A stretch of 64,000 nt of DNA. It comes from Actinospineispora spinosispora DSM 44797 (GTDB lineage Bacteria; Actinomycetota; Actinomycetes; Mycobacteriales; Pseudonocardiaceae). Under the pieces are notes generated by a model. It had not been told where the DNA came from. It did no database searches and was given only the letters and a program-made list of their open reading frames with translations. This document shows positions 1-8,270 of the stretch, one piece after another. The DNA lies in assembly GCF_000429025.1 (NCBI RefSeq), contig NZ_AUBB01000010.1, forward strand, positions 62,001 to 126,000, written 5' to 3'. The stretch's first letter is position 1. Every line of letters starts with the position of its first letter. Made by a program: the position numbers and the translations under genes.

Positions 1-1
1 C

Positions 2-526
2 GCGATCACGCTGCCGTTCCTGCTGCTGTTCCGGCTCACCTGCTACTACTACCGGAAGGCGTACTACCGCAGCTTCTGGCAGTCGCCGCCGGCCTGCGCC
101 GTCGCCGAGCCGCACGCGCGCTACACCGGTGAGACCCGGTTCCCGCTGCTGGGCCAGAACCTGCACCGGTACTTCTTCTACATCGCCGCGATCATCTCGG
201 TGATCAACACCATCGATGCGGTCCTCGCCTTCCACGGCAAGGACGGCGGCTTCGGTATCGGGCTGGGCACATTGATCATCCTGGCCAACGTCGTGCTGCT
301 GTGGGCCTACACCGCGTCCTGCCACTCCTGCCGCAGCATCATGGGCGGGCGGCTGAACCACTTCTCCAAGCACCCGATCCGGTACTGGTTGTGGACGCAG
401 GTCACGAAGCTCAACGGGAAGCACCAGGAGCTCGCGTGGACCACGCTGGGCACCCTGGCGCTGACCGACTTCTACGTGATGGCGGTGTCGGCCGGCTGGT
501 TCGCCGACCCGCGGATCGTGAACTGA
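2..526 (+). CDS. Succinate dehydrogenase membrane anchor subunit, 3' part (Sdh1 type)
   Basis: The window opens inside this gene; 174 C-terminal residues are present and the start lies upstream. The product is a hydrophobic protein with several membrane segments, including a helix around FFYIAAIISVIN and another around TLIILANVVLLWAYT. It anchors the flavoprotein and iron-sulfur subunits and passes electrons to menaquinone. The call rests mainly on position: it sits 10 nt upstream of the flavoprotein gene, and the three-gene order and protein sizes match mycobacterial Sdh1 (Rv0249c-Rv0248c-Rv0247c), whose anchor is about 270 residues. A single large anchor is typical of this Sdh type, so no separate sdhD is expected. 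Confidence 0.85.
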   Translation, partial: AITLPFLLLFRLTCYYYRKAYYRSFWQSPPACAVAEPHARYTGETRFPLLGQNLHRYFFYIAAIISVINTIDAVLAFHGKDGGFGIGLGTLIILANVVLLWAYTASCHSCRSIMGGRLNHFSKHPIRYWLWTQVTKLNGKHQELAWTTLGTLALTDFYVMAVSAGWFADPRIVN

Positions 527-536
527 GGCGGCCGAG

Positions 537-2483
537 ATGACAACAGGTGAGAACGTGAACTCCGAGACCAACACCGACATCGAGCGGCACTCGTACGACG
601 TCGTGGTGATCGGTGCCGGCGGCGCCGGCCTGCGTGCCGCGATCGAGGCGCGGCTGCAGGGCAAGAAGACCGCGATCATCAGCAAGTCGCTGTTCGGCAA
701 GGCCCACACGGTGATGGCCGAGGGTGGCTGCGCCGCGTCGATGGGCAACGTCAACTCGAACGACAACTGGCAGGTGCACTACCGCGACACCATGCGCGGT
801 GGGAAGTTCCTGAACAACTGGCGCATGGCCGAGCTGCACGCCAAGGAGGCCCCGGACCGCGTCTGGGAGCTGGAGACCTACGGGGCGCTGTTCGACCGCA
901 CCAAGGACGGCAAGATCAGCCAGCGCAACTTCGGTGGGCACACCTACCCCCGCCTGGCGCACGTCGGTGACCGGACCGGCCTGGAGCTGATCCGCACACT
1001 GCAGCAGAAGATCGTGTCGCTGCAGCAGGAGGACTTCAAGGAGACCGGCGACTACGAGTCGCGGATCAAGGTCTTCCACGAGTGCACCATCACCGACCTG
1101 ATCAAGACCGACGGCAAGATCTCCGGTGCGTTCGGCTACTGGCGCAACACCGGCGGGTTCATCCTGTTCGAGGCGCCGGCGATCGTCATGGCCACCGGCG
1201 GTATCGGTAAGTCGTTCAAGACCACGAGCAACTCGTGGGAGTACACCGGCGACGGCCACGCGCTGGCTCTGCGCGCCGGCGCGACGCTGATCAACATGGA
1301 GTTCATCCAGTTCCACCCGACCGGCATGGTGTGGCCGCTGTCGGTGAAGGGGCTGCTGGTCACCGAGTCCGTCCGTGGTGACGGCGGGGTGCTGACCAAC
1401 TCCGAGGGCAAGCGGTTCATGTTCGACTACATCCCGGACGTGTTCAAGGAGCAGTACGCCACCACCGAGGAGGAGGGCGACCGCTGGTACACCGATCCGG
1501 ACAACAACCGTCGCCCGCCTGAGCTGCTGCCCCGTGACGAGGTCGCCCGGGCGATCAACTCCGAGGTGAAGGCCGGTCGCGGCTCACCCCAGGGCGGTGT
1601 CTTCCTGGACGTGTCGTCTCGGATGAAGCCCGAGGAGATCATCAAGCGGCTGCCGTCGATGCACCACCAGTTCAAGGAGCTGGCGGACGTCGACATCACC
1701 AAGGAGCCGATGCAGGTAGGCCCGACCTGTCACTACGTGATGGGTGGCATCGAGGTCGACCCGGACACCGGCGCCTCGAAGGTGCCCGGTCTGTTCGCCG
1801 CGGGTGAGTGCTCCGGCGGTATGCACGGCTCCAACCGGCTCGGCGGCAACTCGCTGTCCGACCTGCTGGTGTTCGGCCGTCGCTGCGGGCTCGGCGCGGT
1901 GAACTACCTCGACGAGCTGGGCACGCCGCCCGCGATCGACGAGTCCGAGGTCAGCGCCGCGCACGACCGCGCGTTGCTGCCGTTCCACACCGAGGGCGGC
2001 GAGAACCCGTACACGGTGCACCTCGAGCTGCAGCAGACGATGAACGACCTGGTCGGCATCATTCGCAAGGGCGACGAGATGGAGCTGGCGCTCAAGAAGC
2101 TCGAGGACTTCGCCACCCGCACCCGCCAGGTCGCGGTGCAGGGACACCGGGAGTTCAACCCCGGCTGGCACCTCGCGCTGGACCTGCGCAACATGCTGCT
2201 GGTCTCGCTGTGCGTGGCGAAGGCGGCGGTGGAGCGCACCGAGAGCCGAGGCGGGCACACCCGCGACGACTTCCCGGTGATGGACTCCGACTGGCGCCAC
2301 ATTCTGCTGGTGCTGTCCGCCAACGGCGAGGACGACGTGCACCTGCGGCGTCAGGAGCAGATCGCGATGCGGCCGGAGCTGCTGGACCTGTTCGAGATGG
2401 ACGAGCTGAAGAAGTACTACACCGGTGAGGAGCTCGGCGGCCACCGTGCCGGCGCGGCCGCCGGAGAGGGCGGTACGGCATGA
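537..2483 (+). CDS. sdhA: Succinate dehydrogenase flavoprotein subunit
   Basis: 648 residues, the usual length for the Sdh1 flavoprotein. It oxidises succinate to fumarate at the cytoplasmic membrane and carries covalent FAD. The N-terminal dinucleotide fold reads VVVIGAGGAGLRAAIEA (about residues 22-38). The following KAHTVMAEGG holds His57, the expected FAD attachment residue. Downstream are FIQFHPTGM, a GDGGVLTNSEGKRF substrate-loop segment, HYVMGGIEVD and the C-terminal FAD motif GECSGGMHGSNRLGGNSL. The gene starts 10 nt after the anchor gene and its stop overlaps the sdhB start by 4 nt (ATGA), so translation is probably coupled. A downstream GTG at 555 is an alternative start. Confidence 0.96.
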   Translation: MTTGENVNSETNTDIERHSYDVVVIGAGGAGLRAAIEARLQGKKTAIISKSLFGKAHTVMAEGGCAASMGNVNSNDNWQVHYRDTMRGGKFLNNWRMAELHAKEAPDRVWELETYGALFDRTKDGKISQRNFGGHTYPRLAHVGDRTGLELIRTLQQKIVSLQQEDFKETGDYESRIKVFHECTITDLIKTDGKISGAFGYWRNTGGFILFEAPAIVMATGGIGKSFKTTSNSWEYTGDGHALALRAGATLINMEFIQFHPTGMVWPLSVKGLLVTESVRGDGGVLTNSEGKRFMFDYIPDVFKEQYATTEEEGDRWYTDPDNNRRPPELLPRDEVARAINSEVKAGRGSPQGGVFLDVSSRMKPEEIIKRLPSMHHQFKELADVDITKEPMQVGPTCHYVMGGIEVDPDTGASKVPGLFAAGECSGGMHGSNRLGGNSLSDLLVFGRRCGLGAVNYLDELGTPPAIDESEVSAAHDRALLPFHTEGGENPYTVHLELQQTMNDLVGIIRKGDEMELALKKLEDFATRTRQVAVQGHREFNPGWHLALDLRNMLLVSLCVAKAAVERTESRGGHTRDDFPVMDSDWRHILLVLSANGEDDVHLRRQEQIAMRPELLDLFEMDELKKYYTGEELGGHRAGAAAGEGGTA

Positions 2484-3244
2484 GCTACAACGCGAACTTC
2501 CGGGTCTGGCGCGGCGACTCCGAGAAGGGTGACCTGGTCGACTACCAGGTCGAGGTCAACGAGGGTGAGGTCGTTCTCGACATCATCCACCGGCTGCAGC
2601 AGACGCAGGCCGGCGACATGGCCGTCCGCTGGAACTGCAAGGCCGGCAAGTGCGGTTCCTGTAGCGCCGAGGTCAACGGCCGGCCCAGGCTGATGTGCAT
2701 GACCCGGATGAACACCTTCGCCGAGGACGAGGTCGTGACGGTCACCCCGCTGCGTACCTTCCCGGTGGTCCGTGACCTGGTCACGGATGTGGAGTTCAAC
2801 TACACGAAGGCCCGCGAGATCCCGGCCTTCGCCCCGCCCGCGGGGGTGGCCCCCGGTGAGTACCGGATGCAGCAGGTCGATGTGGAGCGGAGCCAGGAGT
2901 TCCGCAAGTGCATCGAGTGCTACCTGTGTCAGAACACCTGCCACGTGGTGCGGGACCACGAGGAGAACAAGGCCGAGTTCGCTGGGCCGCGTTACCTCAT
3001 GCGCATCGCCGAGCTGGACATGCACCCGCTGGACGCCGCTGACCGGCAGAAGGCGGCGCAGGAGGAGCACGGCCTCGGTTACTGCAACATCACCAAGTGC
3101 TGCACCGAGGTGTGCCCCGAGCACATCAAGATCACCGACAACGCGCTGATCCCGCTGAAGGAGCGAGTGGTCGACCGTAAGTACGACCCGCTGGTGTGGC
3201 TGGGCAGCAAGATCTTCAAGCGCGGCGAGAAGACCGACGCCTGA
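2480..3244 (+). CDS. sdhB: Succinate dehydrogenase iron-sulfur subunit
   Basis: 254 residues. It carries electrons from the flavoprotein to the membrane quinone. The N-terminal ferredoxin domain has the [2Fe-2S] ligands Cys53, Cys58, Cys61 and Cys73 (CKAGKCGSC...LMC). The C-terminal domain has CIECYLCQNTC (Cys144, 147, 150, 154) and CNITKCCTEVC (Cys202, 207, 208, 212) for the other clusters. It is the last gene of the operon, and a GC-rich hairpin follows 19 nt after the stop. Length and cysteine layout match mycobacterial Sdh1 (Rv0247c family). Confidence 0.95.
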   Translation: MSYNANFRVWRGDSEKGDLVDYQVEVNEGEVVLDIIHRLQQTQAGDMAVRWNCKAGKCGSCSAEVNGRPRLMCMTRMNTFAEDEVVTVTPLRTFPVVRDLVTDVEFNYTKAREIPAFAPPAGVAPGEYRMQQVDVERSQEFRKCIECYLCQNTCHVVRDHEENKAEFAGPRYLMRIAELDMHPLDAADRQKAAQEEHGLGYCNITKCCTEVCPEHIKITDNALIPLKERVVDRKYDPLVWLGSKIFKRGEKTDA

Positions 3245-3262
3245 CCGCTCTCGCGCTCAACA

Positions 3263-3304
3263 CGAGGCGCCGCCCCGGCCATCCGTGCCTGGGTCGGCGC
3301 CTCG
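3263..3304 (+). terminator. Hairpin terminator after sdhB
   Basis: Perfect 10-bp arms, CGAGGCGCCG at 3263-3272 and CGGCGCCTCG at 3295-3304, with a 22-nt loop. It lies just after the sdhB stop and has no T-run, as is common in actinomycetes. Confidence 0.6.
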
Positions 3305-3315
3305 CGCGCGTCCGC

Positions 3316-3383
3316 CCATGATCACCACCGTCTGAGGGCTCTTCGGGCGAGCGGAATCAGCCCTCACGCGGTGGTGATCATGG
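3316..3383. repeat. Long imperfect inverted repeat (25-bp arms)
   Basis: Left arm 3316-3340 begins CCATGATCACCACCG and ends TGAGGGCT. Right arm 3359-3383 is its reverse complement apart from 2 mismatches in the middle (TC against CG). The loop is 18 nt. It sits between the sdhB terminator and the APH-like gene. It could be a second terminator, or a structured repeat of the kind seen elsewhere in this window. Confidence 0.8.
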
Positions 3384-3401
3384 TGGCCGGTCGAGGATAG
3401 G

Positions 3402-4214
3402 GTGGTCGGTGTGATCGGTTCGGTGTCCGGGTTCCCGAGTGGCGAGGGTGAGTGGGAGCCTGTGACCTCGGGGGAGTCCGGGGCCGCTGTCCTCCGCTCG
3501 CGCGACGGTGCCCGATATGCGAAGTGCGTGTCCGCCGGGGACGTGGCCTCGCTGGAAGCGGAGCGGGATCGGGTCGGCTGGCTCAGCGAACAGGGGATTC
3601 CCGGCGCGCGGGTGCTCGACTGGCGCCTCGGCGCGGACGGTGCCGTACTCGTGACCAGCGCCGTCGAGGGGATCCCCGCCGATCAGGTACCTGCCGCGAC
3701 GCTCATGACGGCGTGGGAGTCGATCGTCGACGCCGTCGCCCGGTTGCACGCGCTACCCGCGGGGACGTGCCCCTTCGCGCGCGACCTCGCCCAGATGTAC
3801 GCCACGGCACGGGACGTCGTCGCGCGCGGTGCGGTCAACCCGGAGTTCCTCCCCGAGGAGCAGCAGCACACGCCCTCGGACGAGCTGCTCGCTCGGCTCA
3901 CCGCGCAGCTCGACCAGCGTCTGGCGCAGGAAGCCTCCGACGTCGTCGTGTGCCACGGCGACCTGTGCCTGCCCAACATCGTTCTGGACCCGGAGTCGTT
4001 GACGGTGGCGGGTTTCATCGACCTCGGCCGCCTCGGACGGGCCGACCGGTACGCCGACATCGCGCTCCTGCTCGCCTCGTCCCGGCTGGAGAAATGGACG
4101 GACGAGCGGCAGGCCGACTCGGCGGAGACGCTGTTCGCCGACCGGTACGGCATCACACTCGACCGCGACCGAGAGCGGTTCTACCTGCATCTCGACCCAC
4201 TGACCTGGGGCTGA
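3402..4214 (+). CDS. APH(3')-like aminoglycoside phosphotransferase
   Basis: 270 residues, the length of APH(3') enzymes, which move phosphate from ATP to the 3'-OH of aminoglycosides such as kanamycin. The catalytic loop reads CHGDLCLPNIVL with Asp187 and Asn192. The metal-binding segment reads IDLGRLGRADRYADIAL with Asp207, very like IDVGRVGIADRYQDLAIL in APH(3')-Ia. The C-terminus has the family's FADRYGI and YLHLDPLTWG segments. The start is uncertain: GTG 3402, or GTG 3411 close behind. It stands alone with no mobile-element sequence around it and looks like a resident chromosomal gene. Resistance is inferred, not shown; it could act on another substrate. Confidence 0.8.
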   Translation: MVGVIGSVSGFPSGEGEWEPVTSGESGAAVLRSRDGARYAKCVSAGDVASLEAERDRVGWLSEQGIPGARVLDWRLGADGAVLVTSAVEGIPADQVPAATLMTAWESIVDAVARLHALPAGTCPFARDLAQMYATARDVVARGAVNPEFLPEEQQHTPSDELLARLTAQLDQRLAQEASDVVVCHGDLCLPNIVLDPESLTVAGFIDLGRLGRADRYADIALLLASSRLEKWTDERQADSAETLFADRYGITLDRDRERFYLHLDPLTWG

Positions 4215-4219
4215 CCGGC

Positions 4220-5278
4220 TCAGAGCCGGACGGGGAGGCCCGTGCTCGCCGACTCGTACATGCCGAGGACGGCCGCGAGCGCGGTCCGTGCCTGAGCCGT
4301 CCCCGACCGTGGCGGTACACCGAGCGTGGCCGCCCGGACGAAGTCACGCAGCTGCGCCTCGTGTGACACCCCGAGGCCGCGTTCCTCCGGACTCAGCTGA
4401 TCGGCCTCGGTGACCTGGTTGAGCTCGGCCCCCGACTCCGACATGGCGATCTCCGGCGGCTCGCCCTCGCTGGCGTAGAGGAACGTCAGCTCGTCGCCGC
4501 TGATGACGGCCGAGCCCCGGGTCCCGAACACCCGCAGGCTCGCGTCGAGCCCGGGGTAGGCGGCGGTGGTGGCGTGGATCGTGCCGAGCGCTCCGCCGTC
4601 GAACCGCACCACCGCGACGGCGGTGTCCTCGACCTCGATGCGCTCGTGCGCCAACCGGCCGGCGTAGGCGAACACCTCGGTCGGTCGGCCCATCACCGAG
4701 AGCATGAGGTCGATCGTGTGCACCGCCTGGTTGATCGTGGCGCCGCCGCCGTCGAGCTCCCGGGTGCCCCGCCAGTCGCCCGAGTCGTAGTAGCTCTGTC
4801 CGCGCCACCAGGCGCAGGACGCGTTCGCCGAGGTCAGGGTGCCGAGCTGACCGGCGGCCACGGCGGCGGCCACCTTCTCGGTCGACCGGTCGAACCGGTG
4901 TTGCGAGATGACCGCCACCGTCCGCCCGGACGTGCGTTCGGCGGCGATCACCCGGTCGGCTGCCGCCAGCGAGACGTCGATCGGCTTCTCGATCACCACG
5001 TGCTTGCCGGCGTGCAGCGCGGCCTCGGCCAGGTCGGCATGCGTGCCGCTCGGCGTGCACACCACCACCACGTCGACGTCATCTCGCCCGAGCGCTCCCG
5101 CCGTGTCGGTCGTGTGGTCACCGGCGAGATACCGTCTCGCCGCGGTGAGGGCGGCCGGCTCGCGGGGGTCCGCCACCACGGCCAGCTCCGCCACGTCGGA
5201 GAGCGCGGCGATCGCGGCGCAGTGGATCGTGCCGATCACACCGGCCCCCAGCACCGCGAACCGCAGCTTGTCGCTCAC
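4220..5278 (-). CDS. Gfo/Idh/MocA family oxidoreductase
   Basis: 352 residues. The N-terminal Rossmann fold reads FAVLGAGVIGTIHCAAI (about residues 7-23). The family motif VIEKPIDVS is near residue 95, where the EKP lysine is catalytic, and the C-terminal substrate domain includes GGGATINQAVHTIDLML with the conserved His. Such enzymes oxidise sugars, inositols or similar polyols with NAD(P). The GTG start at 5278 overlaps the stop of the upstream isomerase-like gene by 4 nt (GTGA), so the two are co-translated and probably act on the same polyol or sugar. The substrate cannot be read from the sequence. Confidence 0.85.
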   Translation of the reverse strand: MSDKLRFAVLGAGVIGTIHCAAIAALSDVAELAVVADPREPAALTAARRYLAGDHTTDTAGALGRDDVDVVVVCTPSGTHADLAEAALHAGKHVVIEKPIDVSLAAADRVIAAERTSGRTVAVISQHRFDRSTEKVAAAVAAGQLGTLTSANASCAWWRGQSYYDSGDWRGTRELDGGGATINQAVHTIDLMLSVMGRPTEVFAYAGRLAHERIEVEDTAVAVVRFDGGALGTIHATTAAYPGLDASLRVFGTRGSAVISGDELTFLYASEGEPPEIAMSESGAELNQVTEADQLSPEERGLGVSHEAQLRDFVRAATLGVPPRSGTAQARTALAAVLGMYESASTGLPVRL

Positions 5279-6102
5279 CGGTACCGAATCCCTTCGACGT
5301 CGAGCAGATCGGTGAACGCCCGCGTGGCGCGCGCGAACTCCGGTGCCCCGGAGAAGCCGCCGAACCGGTCGGTGGCCGCCAGGTGCGGTTCCATCGAGAA
5401 GAAGCCGTCGAACCCGTCGGCGACGAGCGCGCGGATCGTGTCGGGCAGCTCGCCGTCCCCCTCGCCCGCGGGGACGACCGTCCCGTCGGCCAGCAGCGCG
5501 TCCTTGATCTGGATGTAGTCCGTGTAGGGCCGCAGCATCCGGTAGGCGTCCCGGAACGGCCGCACCCCGACCTGGACGTAGTTGGCCGCGTCCCAGGCCA
5601 ACCGCAGACTGGGCAGGCCGACCGACTCGACGATGTCGAGCACCCGCTCGGGGACGTCGCCGTAGATGTGTTTCTCGTTCTCGTGCAGCAGTACGACACC
5701 ACCGTCGGCGCCCCGCTGGGGCAGCTCGCGCATGCGGCGGAGCACCTCGTCCCGGTGATCGGCCGGCGCCTGGCCGGAGTCCAGGAAGAACGAGAACACC
5801 CGGATGAACGGCGCCTCGAACCTGTGGGCGAGCTGGACCGCCCGATCCATCCGGACCAGGTGGGCATCGAAGTCCTCGGCGATATTGATCTTTCCGATCG
5901 GTGAGCCGATCGAGGACACCCGGATACCGTCACGGGCGAGCGCGGCGTGGAGGTGCTCGACCTGGTCGTCGGTCAGGTCGAGCACGTTGACTCCCCAGGC
6001 GCTGCGCAGCTCCAGGTAGCCGATGCCCAGTTCGCGCAGCTGCCGGCACTGCTCGGCCGGGTCGGGTCCGATCTCGTCGGCGAAGCCGGAGAGCGTCCAC
6101 AT
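5275..6102 (-). CDS. Sugar phosphate isomerase/epimerase family TIM-barrel protein
   Basis: 275 residues, beginning MWTLSGFADEIGPD. A near-perfect AAGGAGGT Shine-Dalgarno sequence lies 9 nt upstream of the ATG at 6102, which favours this start over an open frame running to 6171. The sequence is of the xylose-isomerase-like / AP endonuclease 2 TIM-barrel type: GIGYLELRSAWGVNV early, ENEKHIYGDVPERVLDIV in the middle with a probable metal-binding Glu, LAWDAANYVQ, and FSMEPHL with a Glu near the end. It is coupled to the following Gfo/Idh/MocA gene. A role in isomerising or epimerising a sugar or inositol intermediate is likely; the substrate is unknown. Confidence 0.8.
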   Translation of the reverse strand: MWTLSGFADEIGPDPAEQCRQLRELGIGYLELRSAWGVNVLDLTDDQVEHLHAALARDGIRVSSIGSPIGKINIAEDFDAHLVRMDRAVQLAHRFEAPFIRVFSFFLDSGQAPADHRDEVLRRMRELPQRGADGGVVLLHENEKHIYGDVPERVLDIVESVGLPSLRLAWDAANYVQVGVRPFRDAYRMLRPYTDYIQIKDALLADGTVVPAGEGDGELPDTIRALVADGFDGFFSMEPHLAATDRFGGFSGAPEFARATRAFTDLLDVEGIRYR

Positions 6103-6218
6103 CGGTCGGTGACCTCCTTGAGCCGTGCGGGGCGTCTCGAACGTAGCGAGGCGACGGCGGCGGCAGGGCACCTCGCGGCGATTGTTCGGCCCGTGTCCAT
6201 GTCCGCGTCGGGCACGGT

Positions 6219-7286
6219 TCAGCCGGGCCGTGCCGTCCCGTCCTCGCCGGTGACCAGGCGGCCCACCAGCTGCCTGCGGCTGCGGACGCCGACCTTGGCG
6301 AAGATCGATTTGAGATGGCTCTGGACGGTGTGCGGTGAGACGAACAGCCGCGCCGCGATCTCGGTGGTGCCGAAGCCGCGCAGCACGAGCTCGGTCAGCT
6401 CTCGTTCGCGTGTGGTCAACCCGTAGGCGGCGCAGATCAGCGGTGCGATCGACGGGGGAGCGGCCGCCTGCAGCACGACCGCCACCCGCTGTGCCCGATC
6501 CTCGTCACCGGCGGTCGGTTCCGCGTGGAGCGCAACCCAGCGGCCCGATGCGCCGAGGACGCGAGCGGCGACCTCCCCGGCCGTGACGCGGGCTCTCTCG
6601 GCGACGTTCAGGACCTCGAACGGGAGCGGGTCGTGGCCGGGATCGCCGAGGAAACCGACCTGCCGGAGCCAGCCGAGGGCGGACGGCGTGGCCGACTCGA
6701 GCCTGTGGTCCCGACCGATCAGCAGGACCCCGGGCCAGAGGCCGACACCGGGTTCGCCTGCCCTCGCCCGCACCCCCGCCGCGCGGAAGCTGCGACCGAG
6801 CGAAGCCGCCACGTCGTGGGCGAAGTCGCGTTCGTCCTCGGTAAAGTCCGTCGCCGGTGCCTGGCGGAACAGTGCGAAGCACGCCCAGGAGGCATGGTCG
6901 ACGACGCACGCGACGCGCAGCTCGGCGGCCATGTTCACCGGGACCAGAAGCTCCCGGTAGCGCGTGCTGCGGCGGAGGTCCCCACCGGTCTCCTCGCTGA
7001 GCACACCGCTGTGGCGGGGCCGCCGGGCCAGCTCGGGGAACGAGTTGAAATCGCTCGACAGGTAGGCGATCTCGGCGACCCGGGGGTCGGGCGGCGGCAT
7101 GTGCTCGACGTGGGTGCTGGTCTCGATGAGCGTCGCCGGATCCATTGCGTGCCAGCAGGCGGCGTCGTGCGGCAGGACGCGCGCCAGGACGTCGGCGGCC
7201 GCGTCGAAGAGCGCGGGCAGATCCAGCTCGGCGGTCTCGAGCTGCGACACACGGTCGTACGCACGAGCACGCGCGCGGTGGCTCAC
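6219..7286 (-). CDS. LuxR-family transcriptional regulator with GAF-like N-terminus
   Basis: 355 residues, GTG start. The C-terminal quarter is a LuxR helix-turn-helix: LTTRERELTELVLRG followed by TTEIAARLFVSPHTVQSHLKS and FAKVGVRSRRQLVGRLV. The remaining 280 residues resemble a GAF-type sensory region with no receiver aspartate pattern, so this is a one-component regulator rather than a response regulator. It is divergent from the cupin gene across 108 nt, so it probably controls cupin/SnoaL transcription, its own, or both. The ligand is unknown. Confidence 0.82.
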   Translation of the reverse strand: MSHRARARAYDRVSQLETAELDLPALFDAAADVLARVLPHDAACWHAMDPATLIETSTHVEHMPPPDPRVAEIAYLSSDFNSFPELARRPRHSGVLSEETGGDLRRSTRYRELLVPVNMAAELRVACVVDHASWACFALFRQAPATDFTEDERDFAHDVAASLGRSFRAAGVRARAGEPGVGLWPGVLLIGRDHRLESATPSALGWLRQVGFLGDPGHDPLPFEVLNVAERARVTAGEVAARVLGASGRWVALHAEPTAGDEDRAQRVAVVLQAAAPPSIAPLICAAYGLTTRERELTELVLRGFGTTEIAARLFVSPHTVQSHLKSIFAKVGVRSRRQLVGRLVTGEDGTARPG

Positions 7287-7337
7287 CGGTCGATGGTCAC
7301 ACGGACCGGTCCGCCGACAAACCCCATAAATGTGGCA

Positions 7338-7366
7338 TGGACGGAGTTTCCGCTGGTCCCTAGCGT
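7338..7366 (+). promoter_or_regulatory. Candidate promoter of the cupin/SnoaL pair
   Basis: TGGACG at 7338-7343 and TAGCGT at 7361-7366 are separated by 17 bp in the LuxR-cupin divergent gap, about 28 nt before the cupin start. Weak matches; inference only. Confidence 0.3.
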
Positions 7367-7394
7367 TCGTCGTCTACACCTGAGGGGAGAACGG

Positions 7395-7895
7395 ATGTCG
7401 CTGGGAGAGCTGTCGCCGGGAGCAGGGGTCGTCAGAGCGGGGCAGGGGCCGGCCATCTGGATGGTCGGCGACACGTACACGCTCAAGGCGACCTCGGAGT
7501 CGACCGGCGGGGCGTTCGCGTTGATCGAGGCGTCGATCCCTTCCGGGGGCGGTCCGCCACCGCACATCCACACCAGGGAGGACGAAGCGTTCTACCTGCT
7601 GTCCGGTCAGCTCCAGGTGTCGGTGGGAGACGAGACCACCCTGGTCCGGGGTGGTGACTTCGTGTATCTGCCGAGGGGCATCGCGCACTCGTTCACCAAC
7701 CCGGGGGTCAGTGCGGCGCACGCGTTGTTGCTGATCACCCCCGGCGGGTTCGAGGGTTTCTTCGCCGAGCTCGGGACGCGGGCCCGCGTCGGCGAGCAGG
7801 CGCCGCCCTTCGACCCGTCGGACTTCGAGCGCGTCGCCGAGGCCACCCGCCGCTACGGCGGCGAGCTCGTGGCACCCGCCGGCCCACCCCGCTGA
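7395..7895 (+). CDS. Cupin domain protein
   Basis: 166 residues. The ATG at 7395 follows GAGGGGAG and is preferred over the long upstream open frame, which is the antisense of the LuxR gene. A single cupin barrel carries the metal-binding motif PPHIHTREDEAFYLLSG (two His and one Glu) and the second motif LPRGIAHSFTNPG. This is close to quercetinase-like and other small cupins found beside LuxR regulators. It probably binds a divalent metal; whether it is an oxygenase, isomerase or sensor is not evident. The SnoaL-like gene follows 11 nt later. Confidence 0.8.
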   Translation: MSLGELSPGAGVVRAGQGPAIWMVGDTYTLKATSESTGGAFALIEASIPSGGGPPPHIHTREDEAFYLLSGQLQVSVGDETTLVRGGDFVYLPRGIAHSFTNPGVSAAHALLLITPGGFEGFFAELGTRARVGEQAPPFDPSDFERVAEATRRYGGELVAPAGPPR

Positions 7896-7906
7896 GGAGA
7901 CAGGAC

Positions 7907-8266
7907 ATGCCCACCGCACACAGCTTGTTCCGGACGGTCGACGACCACGACACGGACGGGCTCCGTGCGCTGCTCGCCGAGGACGCCAGAATGGTCTTCG
8001 GCAACCAGGAGCCGCTGCTCGGCCGCGACGCGGTGATGGCAGGTGACGCGGCCTTCCACACGAGCATCCGGGGCGTGAGCCACCGGGTGCGCAACGAGTG
8101 GACCGTCGGGACGACGACCATCGCCGAGACCGACGTGACCTACACCCGTCTGGACGGCGCGCAGGTCACCGTCCCGGCGGTGACGATCTGGTCGGTCGAT
8201 GGCGACGACCTGATCGCGGACCTACGGGTGTTCGTGGACCTGTCCCCGGTCCATGCGCGGCCGTGA
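7907..8266 (+). CDS. SnoaL/NTF2-like (DUF4440-type) protein
   Basis: 119 residues behind a GAGGAGA ribosome binding site. The pattern (HSLFRTVDDHDTDGLRALL, then AEDARMVFGNQEPLLGRDAV, then strands ending DLIADLRVFVDLSPV) is that of the SnoaL/nuclear-transport-factor-2 fold, a small cone that serves as ketosteroid-isomerase-like enzyme or binding protein. It forms a two-gene unit with the cupin. The function is unknown. It converges with the hydrolase gene, leaving only 4 nt between stops. Confidence 0.7.
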   Translation: MPTAHSLFRTVDDHDTDGLRALLAEDARMVFGNQEPLLGRDAVMAGDAAFHTSIRGVSHRVRNEWTVGTTTIAETDVTYTRLDGAQVTVPAVTIWSVDGDDLIADLRVFVDLSPVHARP

Positions 8267-8270
8267 CCGG

